Under the pieces are notes generated by a model, which was not told the origin of the DNA, did not search any database, and was given only the letters and a program-made list of their open reading frames with translations. From Rhodanobacter thiooxydans LCS2 (GTDB lineage: Bacteria > Pseudomonadota > Gammaproteobacteria > Xanthomonadales > Rhodanobacteraceae), in contig NZ_AJXW01000098.1 of NCBI RefSeq assembly GCF_000264375.1, forward strand, positions 1 to 33,628: a stretch of DNA of 33,628 bases. The letters run 5' to 3'. Shown here in pieces: positions 15,455-22,298 of the stretch. The position numbers and the translations under genes are program-made. Numbering within the stretch: position 1 is the first letter of the stretch; each line of letters opens with the position of its first letter.

Positions 15455-16633
15455 ATGTCATTCACTCACGCCCCGTTGTTCCGAAGTCAGCCCGTGGGCT
15501 GGATCGCCAGCGTCGTCGCCCTGCTGCTGGCGCTGGCCTGGCACCCGGCCTGGCTGGCGCCGCTGCTGGTGGTTGCGCTGACCTTGGCTTGGGCCGTGCC
15601 GGCCCGACCCGCCGCGCCGCCGATTGCGCAGACTGTTGCCGGTGCGCGCGCCGAGCCGGTACGCGAGGCGCTGGACGACGTGCGCAGCGCGCTGGTCGAC
15701 GAGCTCGGCCATGCCACCCGCGAGCTGCACCAGGGCCTGGACCTGCTGCGCGACGCGGTGTCCGAACTGGGCGGCGGCTTCGACGGCCTGTCCAGCAAGA
15801 CCGCGCTGCAGCAGTCGCTGCTCAGGCAGATCATCGAGGTGCAGGATGGCGACGTGTCGGTGCAGGATTTCGCCGCGCGCACCGGCGACCTGCTGGAGCA
15901 CTTCGTCGGCATGATCGTGCAGATGTCGCGCGAGAGCCTGCGCATTGTCTACCGCATCGACGGCATGGCGAAGGAGATGGATGCGGTGTTCGGCCTGCTG
16001 CGCAACGTCAACACCATCGCCGAGGAGACCAACCTGCTGGCGCTGAACGCCGCGATCGAGGCCGCGCGCGCCGGCGAATCCGGCCGCGGCTTCGCGGTGG
16101 TGGCCGGCGAGATCCGCAACCTGGCGAGCAACTCCAACCAGCTCAACGAGCAGATCGGCGGCCACGTCGAGCGCGCGCGCTCGGCGATGGAGCAGCTGCG
16201 CGGGCTGATCGGCGCGATGGCCTCGCAGGACCTCAACGTGGCCTTGTCGGCCAAGGGCGGCATCGACGCGATGACCGCCCACGTCACCGAGAGCGATGCG
16301 CGGACCAGCGCGGTGGCGGACCAGGCGGTGGAGATCAATCGCGGCCTCGGCAGCGACGTCTCCACCACCATCCGGTCGCTGCAGTTCGAGGACATCCTCA
16401 GCCAGCTGATCAGCCAGACCCGCACCCGGCTGACCGAGCTGCAGGAAGTCACCACCGAATGCACCCGCGACATCGAGGAGCTGGCCTGCGCTCCGCTGGA
16501 GGCCGACGCGCTGGAGGAACGCGCCCAGCGCGTACGCAGCCGGCTGGCGATCCAGCGCGAGAAGGCGCGCCTGCGCTCGCGCGGCCCGGCGCTGCAGAAC
16601 ACCATGGACGCCGGCGAAATCGAACTCTTCTGA
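15455..16633 (+). CDS. HAMP-less receptor-like transducer with CheZ-like C-terminal motif
   Basis: 392 residues. Two closely spaced hydrophobic segments (~13-30 and ~32-48) leave no room for a periplasmic sensor, and no HAMP is visible. The signalling hairpin is recognisable ([15 protein letters not shown], then [12 protein letters not shown]), but the canonical methylation helices are not clear. After the hairpin a helical segment contains [10 protein letters not shown], with Asp313 and Gln317 spaced like the DxxxQ active-site pair of CheZ. The protein ends D-A-G-E-I-E-L-F. I infer a cytoplasm-facing array component that may act on or bind CheY-P. It could alternatively be a plain energy- or redox-type receptor. 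Confidence 0.85.
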   Translation: MSFTHAPLFRSQPVGWIASVVALLLALAWHPAWLAPLLVVALTLAWAVPARPAAPPIAQTVAGARAEPVREALDDVRSALVDELGHATRELHQGLDLLRDAVSELGGGFDGLSSKTALQQSLLRQIIEVQDGDVSVQDFAARTGDLLEHFVGMIVQMSRESLRIVYRIDGMAKEMDAVFGLLRNVNTIAEETNLLALNAAIEAARAGESGRGFAVVAGEIRNLASNSNQLNEQIGGHVERARSAMEQLRGLIGAMASQDLNVALSAKGGIDAMTAHVTESDARTSAVADQAVEINRGLGSDVSTTIRSLQFEDILSQLISQTRTRLTELQEVTTECTRDIEELACAPLEADALEERAQRVRSRLAIQREKARLRSRGPALQNTMDAGEIELF

Positions 16634-16643
16634 GGATTGCCCC

Positions 16644-16943
16644 ATGATCGTCCACCACGACAGCGAACTCGATTGTCTGACCCTGCAGCTGGGCGAGCGT
16701 TTCGACTTCAGCATCCACCGCGATTTCCACGACGCCTGCCTGGGCAGCGGCAAGCCGGCGCGCAGCTATGTGATCGACCTGGGCGAGGTCACCGGCATGG
16801 ACAGCTCGGCGCTCGGCATGCTGCTGCTGTTGCGCGAGCACGCCGGCGCCGACCGCGCCGACATCCGCATCGTCAACGCCTCCGGCGAGCTGCGCGGCAC
16901 TTTGCGCGTGGCCGGCTTCGACAAGCTGTTCGTGCTGCACTGA
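16644..16943 (+). CDS. STAS-domain protein (anti-anti-sigma type), last gene of the cluster
   Basis: A 99-aa single STAS domain with the classical G-M-D-S-S-A-L-G-M-L-L-L-L motif. The Ser after Asp is the residue phosphorylated in SpoIIAA-type antagonists. The gene starts 10 bp after the HAMP-less transducer, and GAGGA lies upstream of its ATG, so it belongs to the operon. The STAS protein at 5753 has Thr at the equivalent site. No cognate anti-sigma kinase is visible. The target is unknown. Confidence 0.88.
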   Translation: MIVHHDSELDCLTLQLGERFDFSIHRDFHDACLGSGKPARSYVIDLGEVTGMDSSALGMLLLLREHAGADRADIRIVNASGELRGTLRVAGFDKLFVLH

Positions 16944-17385
16944 CGTGCTTGCGAACTTTCCCAAGACCCTGAGGGCAACGTTTCAACTGTTCACGGAGTC
17001 GGGACCTCGCCATCTGCTGGTGACGAGAGCGATCCCGTTGAGGAGCGTGACGGCGAAGACCGCGTTGGTCCGACTTGGTGTGCCGATTCCTGATACAGCA
17101 AAACATCTACCGATTCCGACGCCTGAACGTTCGGGGCCTTGGCAAGGTGTTCTTCGGCAGGTTGCCGAAAGGAAGAAGGAGGCGCGTCCAAACGGAAGGG
17201 CACCTCACCGGATCGTGGCAGGAGCCGCGTTCGGCTGATGGCGAAGGGAGTCGACGCAAGGGGCCGCGAATGGCCGATTGGAAGCATGAAGCCAGCGATG
17301 CAACGGAGTGTGTCGCAGGCGTTTTCTTCGCCGATTTGTCCATGCATCGGACAAGGGCACCAGCAATCACAACATGGAGCACCTC
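16944..17385. other. Gene-poor stretch between the che cluster and the TraT-like gene
   Basis: About 440 bp with visibly lower GC and less codon bias than the neighbours. Several frames stay open for 90-145 codons on both strands, but none has a good ribosome site or a recognisable product. A short palindrome, TTGTCC/GGACAA at 17336-17354, lies about 30 bp before the TraT-like gene and could be an operator. No clear terminator follows the STAS gene. Confidence 0.5.
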
Positions 17386-18117
17386 ATGGAGATCGTCCGC
17401 ACCCTCTTCCTGTCCGCTGCACTGCTCGCCTTGGGCGGTTGCGCCGCCGGGTCTGTCGCCATCAGCAAGCGTCAGTTGGATGTCCAGAACAAGATGTCTG
17501 ACACGGTTTTTCTGACGCCGACGGCGAACAAGACTGTATACGTCGATATCCGCAACACCTCGGACAAGCCCAACTTCAATTTTGGCCCGCAAGTCGCGAC
17601 CGCTATCCAGAATCGCGGCTATCGCATCGTTACCAATCCGGACGATGCTCATTTCATGCTGCAGGCGAACGTGCTGCAAGTAGGCCAGGTCAGCCAGACG
17701 GCAGCGCAGGCGGCCTTCGGAAGTGGCTTTGGCACTCCGCTGGGCGGGGCCCTGACCGGCATGGCGGCGGCCGCGGTGATGAACAACAACATCACTGGTC
17801 GCGGTCTGGGTGCGGTCGGGCTGGCGGCGGGTGCTGCCGACTACATCGCTGGCAACATGGTCAAGGACGTGTACTACTCGGCCATCATCGACGTGCAGAT
17901 TTCCGAGCGCACCAAGTCCACGGTGCACGTCAGCGGCACGCAGGATCTCGCGCAGGGCGCCTCGGGCGGTGAGCGGGTGACTTACGATGAGGAATCGAAC
18001 TACAAGCGTTATCGCACGCGTGTGGTGTCCACCGCGAACAAGGTAAACCTCAAGTGGGAAGAGGCCGAACCGGTCATCGTGGGGGGCGTGACCCAGAGCA
18101 TCAGCGGCGTGTTCTGA
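17386..18117 (+). CDS. TraT-family outer-membrane lipoprotein
   Basis: A 243-aa lipoprotein. The signal sequence ends in a lipobox (L-A-L-G-G-C, Cys near residue 19). The body follows the TraT pattern: I-S-K-R-Q-L-D-V-Q-N-K-M-S, then V-Y-V-D-I-R-N-T-S-D-K, a Gly/Ala-rich hydrophobic centre, A-I-I-D-V-Q-I-S-E-R-T-K, and Y-R-T-R-V-V-S-T-A-N-K-V-N-L-K-W-E-E-A. Plasmid TraT mediates surface exclusion and serum resistance; chromosomal homologues are largely uncharacterised. The start at 17386 has GGAG 6 bp upstream. No conjugation genes are nearby, so a surface-exclusion role for a local plasmid is unlikely. Confidence 0.9.
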   Translation: MEIVRTLFLSAALLALGGCAAGSVAISKRQLDVQNKMSDTVFLTPTANKTVYVDIRNTSDKPNFNFGPQVATAIQNRGYRIVTNPDDAHFMLQANVLQVGQVSQTAAQAAFGSGFGTPLGGALTGMAAAAVMNNNITGRGLGAVGLAAGAADYIAGNMVKDVYYSAIIDVQISERTKSTVHVSGTQDLAQGASGGERVTYDEESNYKRYRTRVVSTANKVNLKWEEAEPVIVGGVTQSISGVF

Positions 18118-18206
18118 GCGTGTTGCGACACTCGATGACATGCAGGCGAGCAGGCAGGCTTTGCCTTGACTCAAAAGTGGATCGTCGAATTGGTGCGACT
18201 GACGGA

Positions 18207-18235
18207 CAATGCCCTCGGATATGCCGAGGGCATTG
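18207..18235 (+). terminator. Stem-loop after the TraT-like gene
   Basis: A perfect 12-bp stem (18207-18218 with 18224-18235), 5-nt loop ATATG, followed by GCTGTT. The T-run is weak, but place and strength fit a terminator for the TraT-like gene about 90 bp upstream. Confidence 0.7.
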
Positions 18236-18392
18236 CTGTTATGGGCCCTGTCGCTGGCCACGGTCGAGACCAGGCCCCCTCACCTCTGCTGCACCTGGAA
18301 GAACGGGTTCGGCAGCTCATGCCTGCGGGTCAAACGGTGTGTTCGAGGTGTCGGGCGCCGGCCTCGCCTTTCGGGCATTCGCGCCGGACACG

Positions 18393-18415
18393 AAAAAGGC
18401 CCCTCGCGGGGCCTT
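18393..18415 (-). terminator. Rho-independent terminator of the small secreted protein gene
   Basis: An 8-bp stem (18396-18403 with 18408-18415) with tetraloop TCGC. On the minus strand it is followed by a run of five T, about 30 bp after the stop of the gene ending at 18445. Confidence 0.85.
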
Positions 18416-18444
18416 CCTGCGGCGCCACTTGCGGCCGTCGGGGC

Positions 18445-18795
18445 TTACCAGGTGCGCACGTCGACCACGCTGACGGTGTAGCTGTCCATGTCCGCCTGAT
18501 AGCGGAACAGCCGGCCCAGGTCGAAGTGCACGGTTTCGCCGGGAGCGATGTTGGCGGTGCCGGCCGGCCAGCCCTGCTTGCTCTGCAGCACCTTGCCGCC
18601 GGCGTCCTTGACCTCGATGCGGATCTGCGCGGCCGAGGCCGCGGCGCAGTTGTTGACCAGATCGCCGCGCAGGCTGAGGCGCGATGCCGCGACGCCAGGC
18701 TTGAAATCCTTGATGGCGAAATCACCGGGCGCGCAGGCGGCCTGGGCAGCCAGCGGGGCGAGCAGCAACACGGCAGAAACAACGAGGGCCTTCAT
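18445..18795 (-). CDS. Small secreted protein of unknown function, paralog A
   Basis: 116 residues with a clear signal peptide (cleavage expected after A-P-L-A-A-Q-A). The mature part has two Cys (near the new N-terminus and in L-V-N-N-C-A-A-A) that could form a disulfide. It shows F-A-I-K-D-F-K-P-G, L-S-L-R-G-D-L-V-N-N-C, I-R-I-E-V-K-D-A-G-G-K-V, I-A-P-G-E-T-V-H-F-D-L-G-R-L, and ends S-V-V-D-V-R-T-W. This looks like a compact beta-sandwich of FxLYD style (inference). It is highly similar to the divergent gene at 19005. GGAG lies 7 bp before the ATG. A sigma-28-like promoter at 18877-18851 and a strong terminator make it a single-gene unit. Confidence 0.85.
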   Translation of the reverse strand: MKALVVSAVLLLAPLAAQAACAPGDFAIKDFKPGVAASRLSLRGDLVNNCAAASAAQIRIEVKDAGGKVLQSKQGWPAGTANIAPGETVHFDLGRLFRYQADMDSYTVSVVDVRTW

Positions 18796-18850
18796 GGGGG
18801 AACTCCATCGGACAGTGGGGGAACCGCAACGCGGGGGACGGAACCACCCT

Positions 18851-18877
18851 CTATCGACGCCACCACGCAGAACTTGA
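18851..18877 (-). promoter_or_regulatory. Sigma-28-type promoter of secreted paralog A
   Basis: Minus strand: -35 TCAAGTTC (18877-18870), 11-bp gap, -10 GTCGATAG (18858-18851). The -35 is identical to that before the FliK-like gene; the -10 differs from GCCGATAA at two positions. It ends 55 bp before the ATG. Confidence 0.65.
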
Positions 18878-18930
18878 GCGCCATGCCGCGATCCCGCCGC
18901 CGCGCCGCAAGGCCGGGCGGCGCCGTCGGC

Positions 18931-18957
18931 TAAAGAATCCCCGCCGCGTGCCGATCT
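18931..18957 (+). promoter_or_regulatory. Sigma-28-type promoter of secreted paralog B
   Basis: -35 TAAAGAAT (18931-18938), 11-bp gap, -10 GCCGATCT (18950-18957). TAAAG and GCCGAT are exact consensus matches. The -10 ends 47 bp before the ATG at 19005. Confidence 0.75.
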
Positions 18958-19004
18958 TTTTCCATGCCCGCATCGAAGGCATGCATCGGGATGGTCCCAA
19001 ACTC

Positions 19005-19367
19005 ATGAAGACGCTCCTCCTCTCCGCGGTACTCCTGTTCGCCCCGCTGGCCGCCCAGGCCAACTGCAGCCCGAAGGACTTCACCATCAAGGACTTCAAG
19101 CCCGGGGTCAACAACACCGGAACGTCGACACGGATGAGCCTGCGCGGCGATCTGGTCAACAACTGCGCCGCGGCCTCGGCGGCGCAGATCCGCATCGACA
19201 TCAAGGACGATGCCGGTTCCGTCATCCAGAGCAAGCAGGCCTGGCCGGCCGGCACCTCCAACATCGCTCCCGGCGACGCGGTGCACTTCGACCTGGGCCG
19301 GCTGTTCCGCTACCAGTCCGGCATGACCAGTTTCACCGTCAGCGTGGTCGACGTGCGCACCTGGTGA
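19005..19367 (+). CDS. Small secreted protein of unknown function, paralog B
   Basis: 120 residues with a signal peptide (cleavage after L-A-A-Q-A). It shares long identical blocks with paralog A: I-K-D-F-K-P-G-V, S-L-R-G-D-L-V-N-N-C-A, F-D-L-G-R-L-F-R-Y-Q, and the ending S-V-V-D-V-R-T-W. It differs by a four-residue insertion after K-P-G-V (N-N-T-G) and scattered substitutions. Both Cys are kept. I chose this ATG because it begins the signal peptide; no strong ribosome site is visible. The divergent arrangement with paralog A, 209 bp apart, reflects an inverted duplication. Its end is 19 bp from the convergent Nudix gene. Confidence 0.87.
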   Translation: MKTLLLSAVLLFAPLAAQANCSPKDFTIKDFKPGVNNTGTSTRMSLRGDLVNNCAAASAAQIRIDIKDDAGSVIQSKQAWPAGTSNIAPGDAVHFDLGRLFRYQSGMTSFTVSVVDVRTW

Positions 19368-19386
19368 GCGGTCGCGGCCGGCGTGC

Positions 19387-19950
19387 TCAGCCGTTGGCGT
19401 GCTCGATGAACCACAGGCCAGCGAACAGCTTGGGATCGATCGAATAGCCTTCGGCGGCGCGCGCGAACAGCCAGGCGCCCGCTTCGCGGCGCGGCACCTC
19501 GTGCACGGTGATGTTCTCGGTGTCGTCGCCGCCGCCGGGGCCGACCTTTTCCAGTTCCCACGCACGCACGAAGGTGATCATCTCGGTGCTCATGCCCGAG
19601 GACGACGGGCCGCGATGGACGAACTCCACTCGTTGGCAGCGCCAGCCGGTTTCTTCCTCCAGCTCGCGCCGCGCGGCCAGCTGCGCGCTCTCATCGGCCT
19701 GACCGGCCAGATCGCCGACCAGGCCGGCCGGCATCTCGATGGTGTTCTGCAGGATCGAGACGCGGTACTGCTCGACGAACAGCACCTTGTCCGACGGCGT
19801 CACCGCCAGGATGATCACCGCGCCGCCGGGGTTGTTGCGTTCGGCATACTCCCAGCGACCGCGCTTGCGCAGGCTGAGCCAGCGGCCTTCGTACAGGGTT
19901 TCCGCCGGCGCGGCGGCGTCGGCGGGAATGTGGCTGCGGGAGTCGTTCAT
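19387..19950 (-). CDS. Nudix hydrolase, ADP-ribose/ADP-sugar pyrophosphatase type
   Basis: 187 residues. The Nudix box lies near 83-103 and ends E-S-A-Q-L-A-A-R-R-E-L-E-E-E-T-G-W, with the catalytic Glu cluster intact; the leading Gly spacing is slightly off the textbook form. V-E-Q-Y-R near 60 and the E-M-P-A-G-L motif before the box are typical of the NudF/ADP-ribose pyrophosphatase group, which hydrolyses ADP-ribose and related sugars to AMP and a sugar phosphate. It is the last minus-strand gene of the block, 73 bp downstream of the corA stop. Confidence 0.87.
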   Translation of the reverse strand: MNDSRSHIPADAAAPAETLYEGRWLSLRKRGRWEYAERNNPGGAVIILAVTPSDKVLFVEQYRVSILQNTIEMPAGLVGDLAGQADESAQLAARRELEEETGWRCQRVEFVHRGPSSSGMSTEMITFVRAWELEKVGPGGGDDTENITVHEVPRREAGAWLFARAAEGYSIDPKLFAGLWFIEHANG

Positions 19951-20023
19951 CGATGATCGCGTCCAGGTGAAGGCCGGCGCACATCTTGGACGTTCCGCAT
20001 GACAGCGACAACCACCGGTAGCG

Positions 20024-21040
20024 CTACAACCACTTTGCGCGCTTGAGCCCCAGGTAGATGCCGCCGACCACGCAGCCCACCACCAGGATGATGCCGGGAT
20101 AGGCCCAGGGCTGGGCGAGCTCGGGCATGTGGGTGAAGTTCATGCCGTACCAGCTGGTCAGCAGGGTCGGCGCGGCGAGCATGGCGGCCCAGCCGGCGAG
20201 CTTCTTCATCACCTCGTTCTGGCGCAGGCTGACCAGCGAGAGGTTGACGTTGATTGCGGCGGTGAGCATCTCGCGCATCGCGCCGATCGCCTCGTTGACG
20301 CGGAAGGCGTGGTCGTAGACGTCGCGGAAGTACGCCTGCAGCACTTCGGGGATCAGGTTCGGGTGTAGCCGGATCAGCTGGTTGACGATGTCCTGCAGCG
20401 GCGCCACCGCCAGGCGCAGCGTCATCAGGTCGCGCTGCATGTCGTACAGCCGGCGCACCGTGCTGCTCTTGTACGTCTCGCCGAAGATGTCGTGTTCGAG
20501 CTGCTGCACCTCCTCGCGGAAGTCGCGCACGATCGGCAGCAGGTTGTCGACGATGAAGTCGAGCACGGCGTACAACCCGTAGCTGGGGCCGTTCGCCAGC
20601 AGTTCCGGCGTTTGCTCGCAGCCGCGCCGCGCCGGTGCGTAGGATTGCGAGGCGCCGTGGCGCACGGTGACCAGGTAGCGCGGGCCGAAGAAGATGTGCG
20701 TTTCGCCGAACGCCAGTTCGCCGTTGATCAGCTGCGCGGTCTGCACCACCAGGAACAGCGAGTCGCCGTAGGTTTCCAGCTTGGTGCGCTGGTGCGCGGC
20801 GTGCGCGTCCTCGATCGCCAGGTCGTGCAGGCCGAATTCCCCCTGGATCTTTTCCAGCAGCGCCTCGTCCGGCTCGTACAGGCCGACCCAGACGAAGGTA
20901 TCCGGTTCGGCCAGCACGTCGCTGATCGCGTCGAGGGTGATGTCGCCGATGCGGCTGCCGTCCTTGCGATAGGCGACGCAGTTGACCACCATGGGCTGGC
21001 TGCTGGTCGACGGTGCGTTCGGCGGCGTGATCGGATTCAT
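20024..21040 (-). CDS. corA: Magnesium/cobalt transporter CorA
   Basis: 338 residues, normal length. A large cytoplasmic N-terminal domain is followed by two C-terminal membrane helices. The selectivity signature Y-G-M-N lies near residues 298-301 between them, followed by the short acidic loop (H-M-P-E-L). The C-terminus is basic (L-K-R-A-K-W-L). It forms a pentameric channel for Mg2+. It lies 40 bp downstream of the DUF4105 gene on the same strand, so it is probably co-transcribed. It is not closely related to CorC encoded upstream despite the shared name. Confidence 0.94.
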   Translation of the reverse strand: MNPITPPNAPSTSSQPMVVNCVAYRKDGSRIGDITLDAISDVLAEPDTFVWVGLYEPDEALLEKIQGEFGLHDLAIEDAHAAHQRTKLETYGDSLFLVVQTAQLINGELAFGETHIFFGPRYLVTVRHGASQSYAPARRGCEQTPELLANGPSYGLYAVLDFIVDNLLPIVRDFREEVQQLEHDIFGETYKSSTVRRLYDMQRDLMTLRLAVAPLQDIVNQLIRLHPNLIPEVLQAYFRDVYDHAFRVNEAIGAMREMLTAAINVNLSLVSLRQNEVMKKLAGWAAMLAAPTLLTSWYGMNFTHMPELAQPWAYPGIILVVGCVVGGIYLGLKRAKWL

Positions 21041-21080
21041 GCCCGCATCATGCCCCGCGCCCGATGGCGGGGCAATTGGA

Positions 21081-22292
21081 TTACCGGCGGTGGCGGCGCA
21101 GGCTCCACGCCAGCATCAGCCAGCACGGCAGGGCGAACAGCAGCCACGGCTGGTTCTGCTGCACGATGCCGGGCAGCAGGTGCAGCAGCACGGCGACCAT
21201 GCAGGCGAGCAGTTGCAGCGCGATCACGCCGTCGATGAAACGCGAGGCGGCAAGGCCGCGGCGCGCGCGCCACAGCGTCGGCAGCAGCACGAACGCGAGC
21301 GGGTTGAACAGCATCAGGTTCGCGTTGGCCCACGCCGAGTGATGGGTGGTCAGCGTCCACAGCACCAGCAGCAGCAGGCCGACCGCACCGGCTGCGAGCA
21401 GGTACAGCGTGCCAAGCAGGGCGTAGCCGGTCGGCCAGCCGCGGCGGGCGAGCACGAACAGCCCGGCCAGCAGCAGGCCGGCCAGCGCCAGTGGCAGGCG
21501 CAGGTCGGGCGCGGCCGCGGGGGGCGCCTGCAGGCGGTTGGGTGAGACCAGCTGCTCGTCGCGCACCAGCAGGTGCAGGGCGCCGTGACCGTCGTCGACG
21601 CGCACCTCGCGCAACTGCGCCTGCAGCACCTCGGGCAGGAAGCTTTCCTGCCAGGCGTTCAACGGCTGGTCGGCATACGGTCCCAGGCCCAGGTCGAGCA
21701 GCAGCGCCAGCCAGGGTTGGGCGCTCATCAGGCGCACGGTCTGCTGACGGTAGGTCATGCCGCCGGCATGCGCCTTCAATGACGTTGCCAGCACGCCGCC
21801 CAGCGCCTTGTCCAGCGCGTCGCGCACGCGGGTGGTGCAGTTGTCGACGTAGTAGTCGTAGGCGTAGCCGGCATTTTCCGGGCGCAGGTTCCACAGCAGG
21901 TAGTCGCGCAGCGCGGCGGACTGCTCTGCCGTCAGCGCCAGCCGCTGGCGGGTGACCGAGCGGCCGGCGTCGACGTAGTAGCTCTCATCCTGCGTGCTGG
22001 GCCCCGCGTCCATCAGGTAATGCATGCGGCCACGGGCGAAATTCACGAAGAAGTTCTTCTCGCTGAAGTCGAACACGCCGTAGTTGAAGTTGAACGCCTC
22101 GCCGGAGACCGTGTCGCGCAGCTCGATCGCGTCGTGGCCGAAGCGTTCCCAGTAGGTTTCGCCGGGACCGTAGGTGATCAGCGATACCTCGAGATTGGCG
22201 CCGGGGGCGTTGGCGACGCCGGCATGGGCGGGCGATAGCGCAGCCAGCAGCAACAGCGCGAGCAGCAGGAGGTGGCGGCCAACCAGTTTCAT
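21081..22292 (-). CDS. DUF4105 membrane protein
   Basis: 403 residues. A signal peptide (A-L-S-P-A-H-A) precedes a DUF4105-type domain at ~30-260, with Y-G-P-G-E-T-Y-W-E-R-F-G-H-D-A, F-N-F-N-Y-G-V-F-D-F and Y-Y-V-D-N-C-T-T-R. The conserved His, Asp and Cys resemble an NlpC/P60- or LRAT-like papain-fold arrangement (inference). About five membrane helices fill the C-terminal third. The periplasmic domain would therefore be tethered at the inner membrane. The substrate is unknown. It starts 6 bp after corC and continues into corA, in the position where many gammaproteobacteria have lnt. Confidence 0.85.
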   Translation of the reverse strand: MKLVGRHLLLLALLLLAALSPAHAGVANAPGANLEVSLITYGPGETYWERFGHDAIELRDTVSGEAFNFNYGVFDFSEKNFFVNFARGRMHYLMDAGPSTQDESYYVDAGRSVTRQRLALTAEQSAALRDYLLWNLRPENAGYAYDYYVDNCTTRVRDALDKALGGVLATSLKAHAGGMTYRQQTVRLMSAQPWLALLLDLGLGPYADQPLNAWQESFLPEVLQAQLREVRVDDGHGALHLLVRDEQLVSPNRLQAPPAAAPDLRLPLALAGLLLAGLFVLARRGWPTGYALLGTLYLLAAGAVGLLLLVLWTLTTHHSAWANANLMLFNPLAFVLLPTLWRARRGLAASRFIDGVIALQLLACMVAVLLHLLPGIVQQNQPWLLFALPCWLMLAWSLRRHRR

Positions 22293-22298
22293 GCGGCG

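Larger units (their letters stand above)
18118..18444. other. Intergenic region between the TraT-like gene and the first small secreted protein
   Basis: A 327-bp gap holding two stem-loops annotated separately (18207-18235 and 18393-18415). I see no gene in the rest. Confidence 0.6.

Noticed and set aside
17330-17337. GCCGATTT before the TraT-like gene as a sigma-28 -10
   Set aside because: The sequence at the -35 position (TGTCGCAG) does not fit; only the five sites with both boxes at 11-bp spacing were kept.
16991-17347. A 118-codon minus-strand open frame in the gap before the TraT-like gene
   Set aside because: No recognisable product, no ribosome site, and comparable open frames exist on the other strand of the same stretch.
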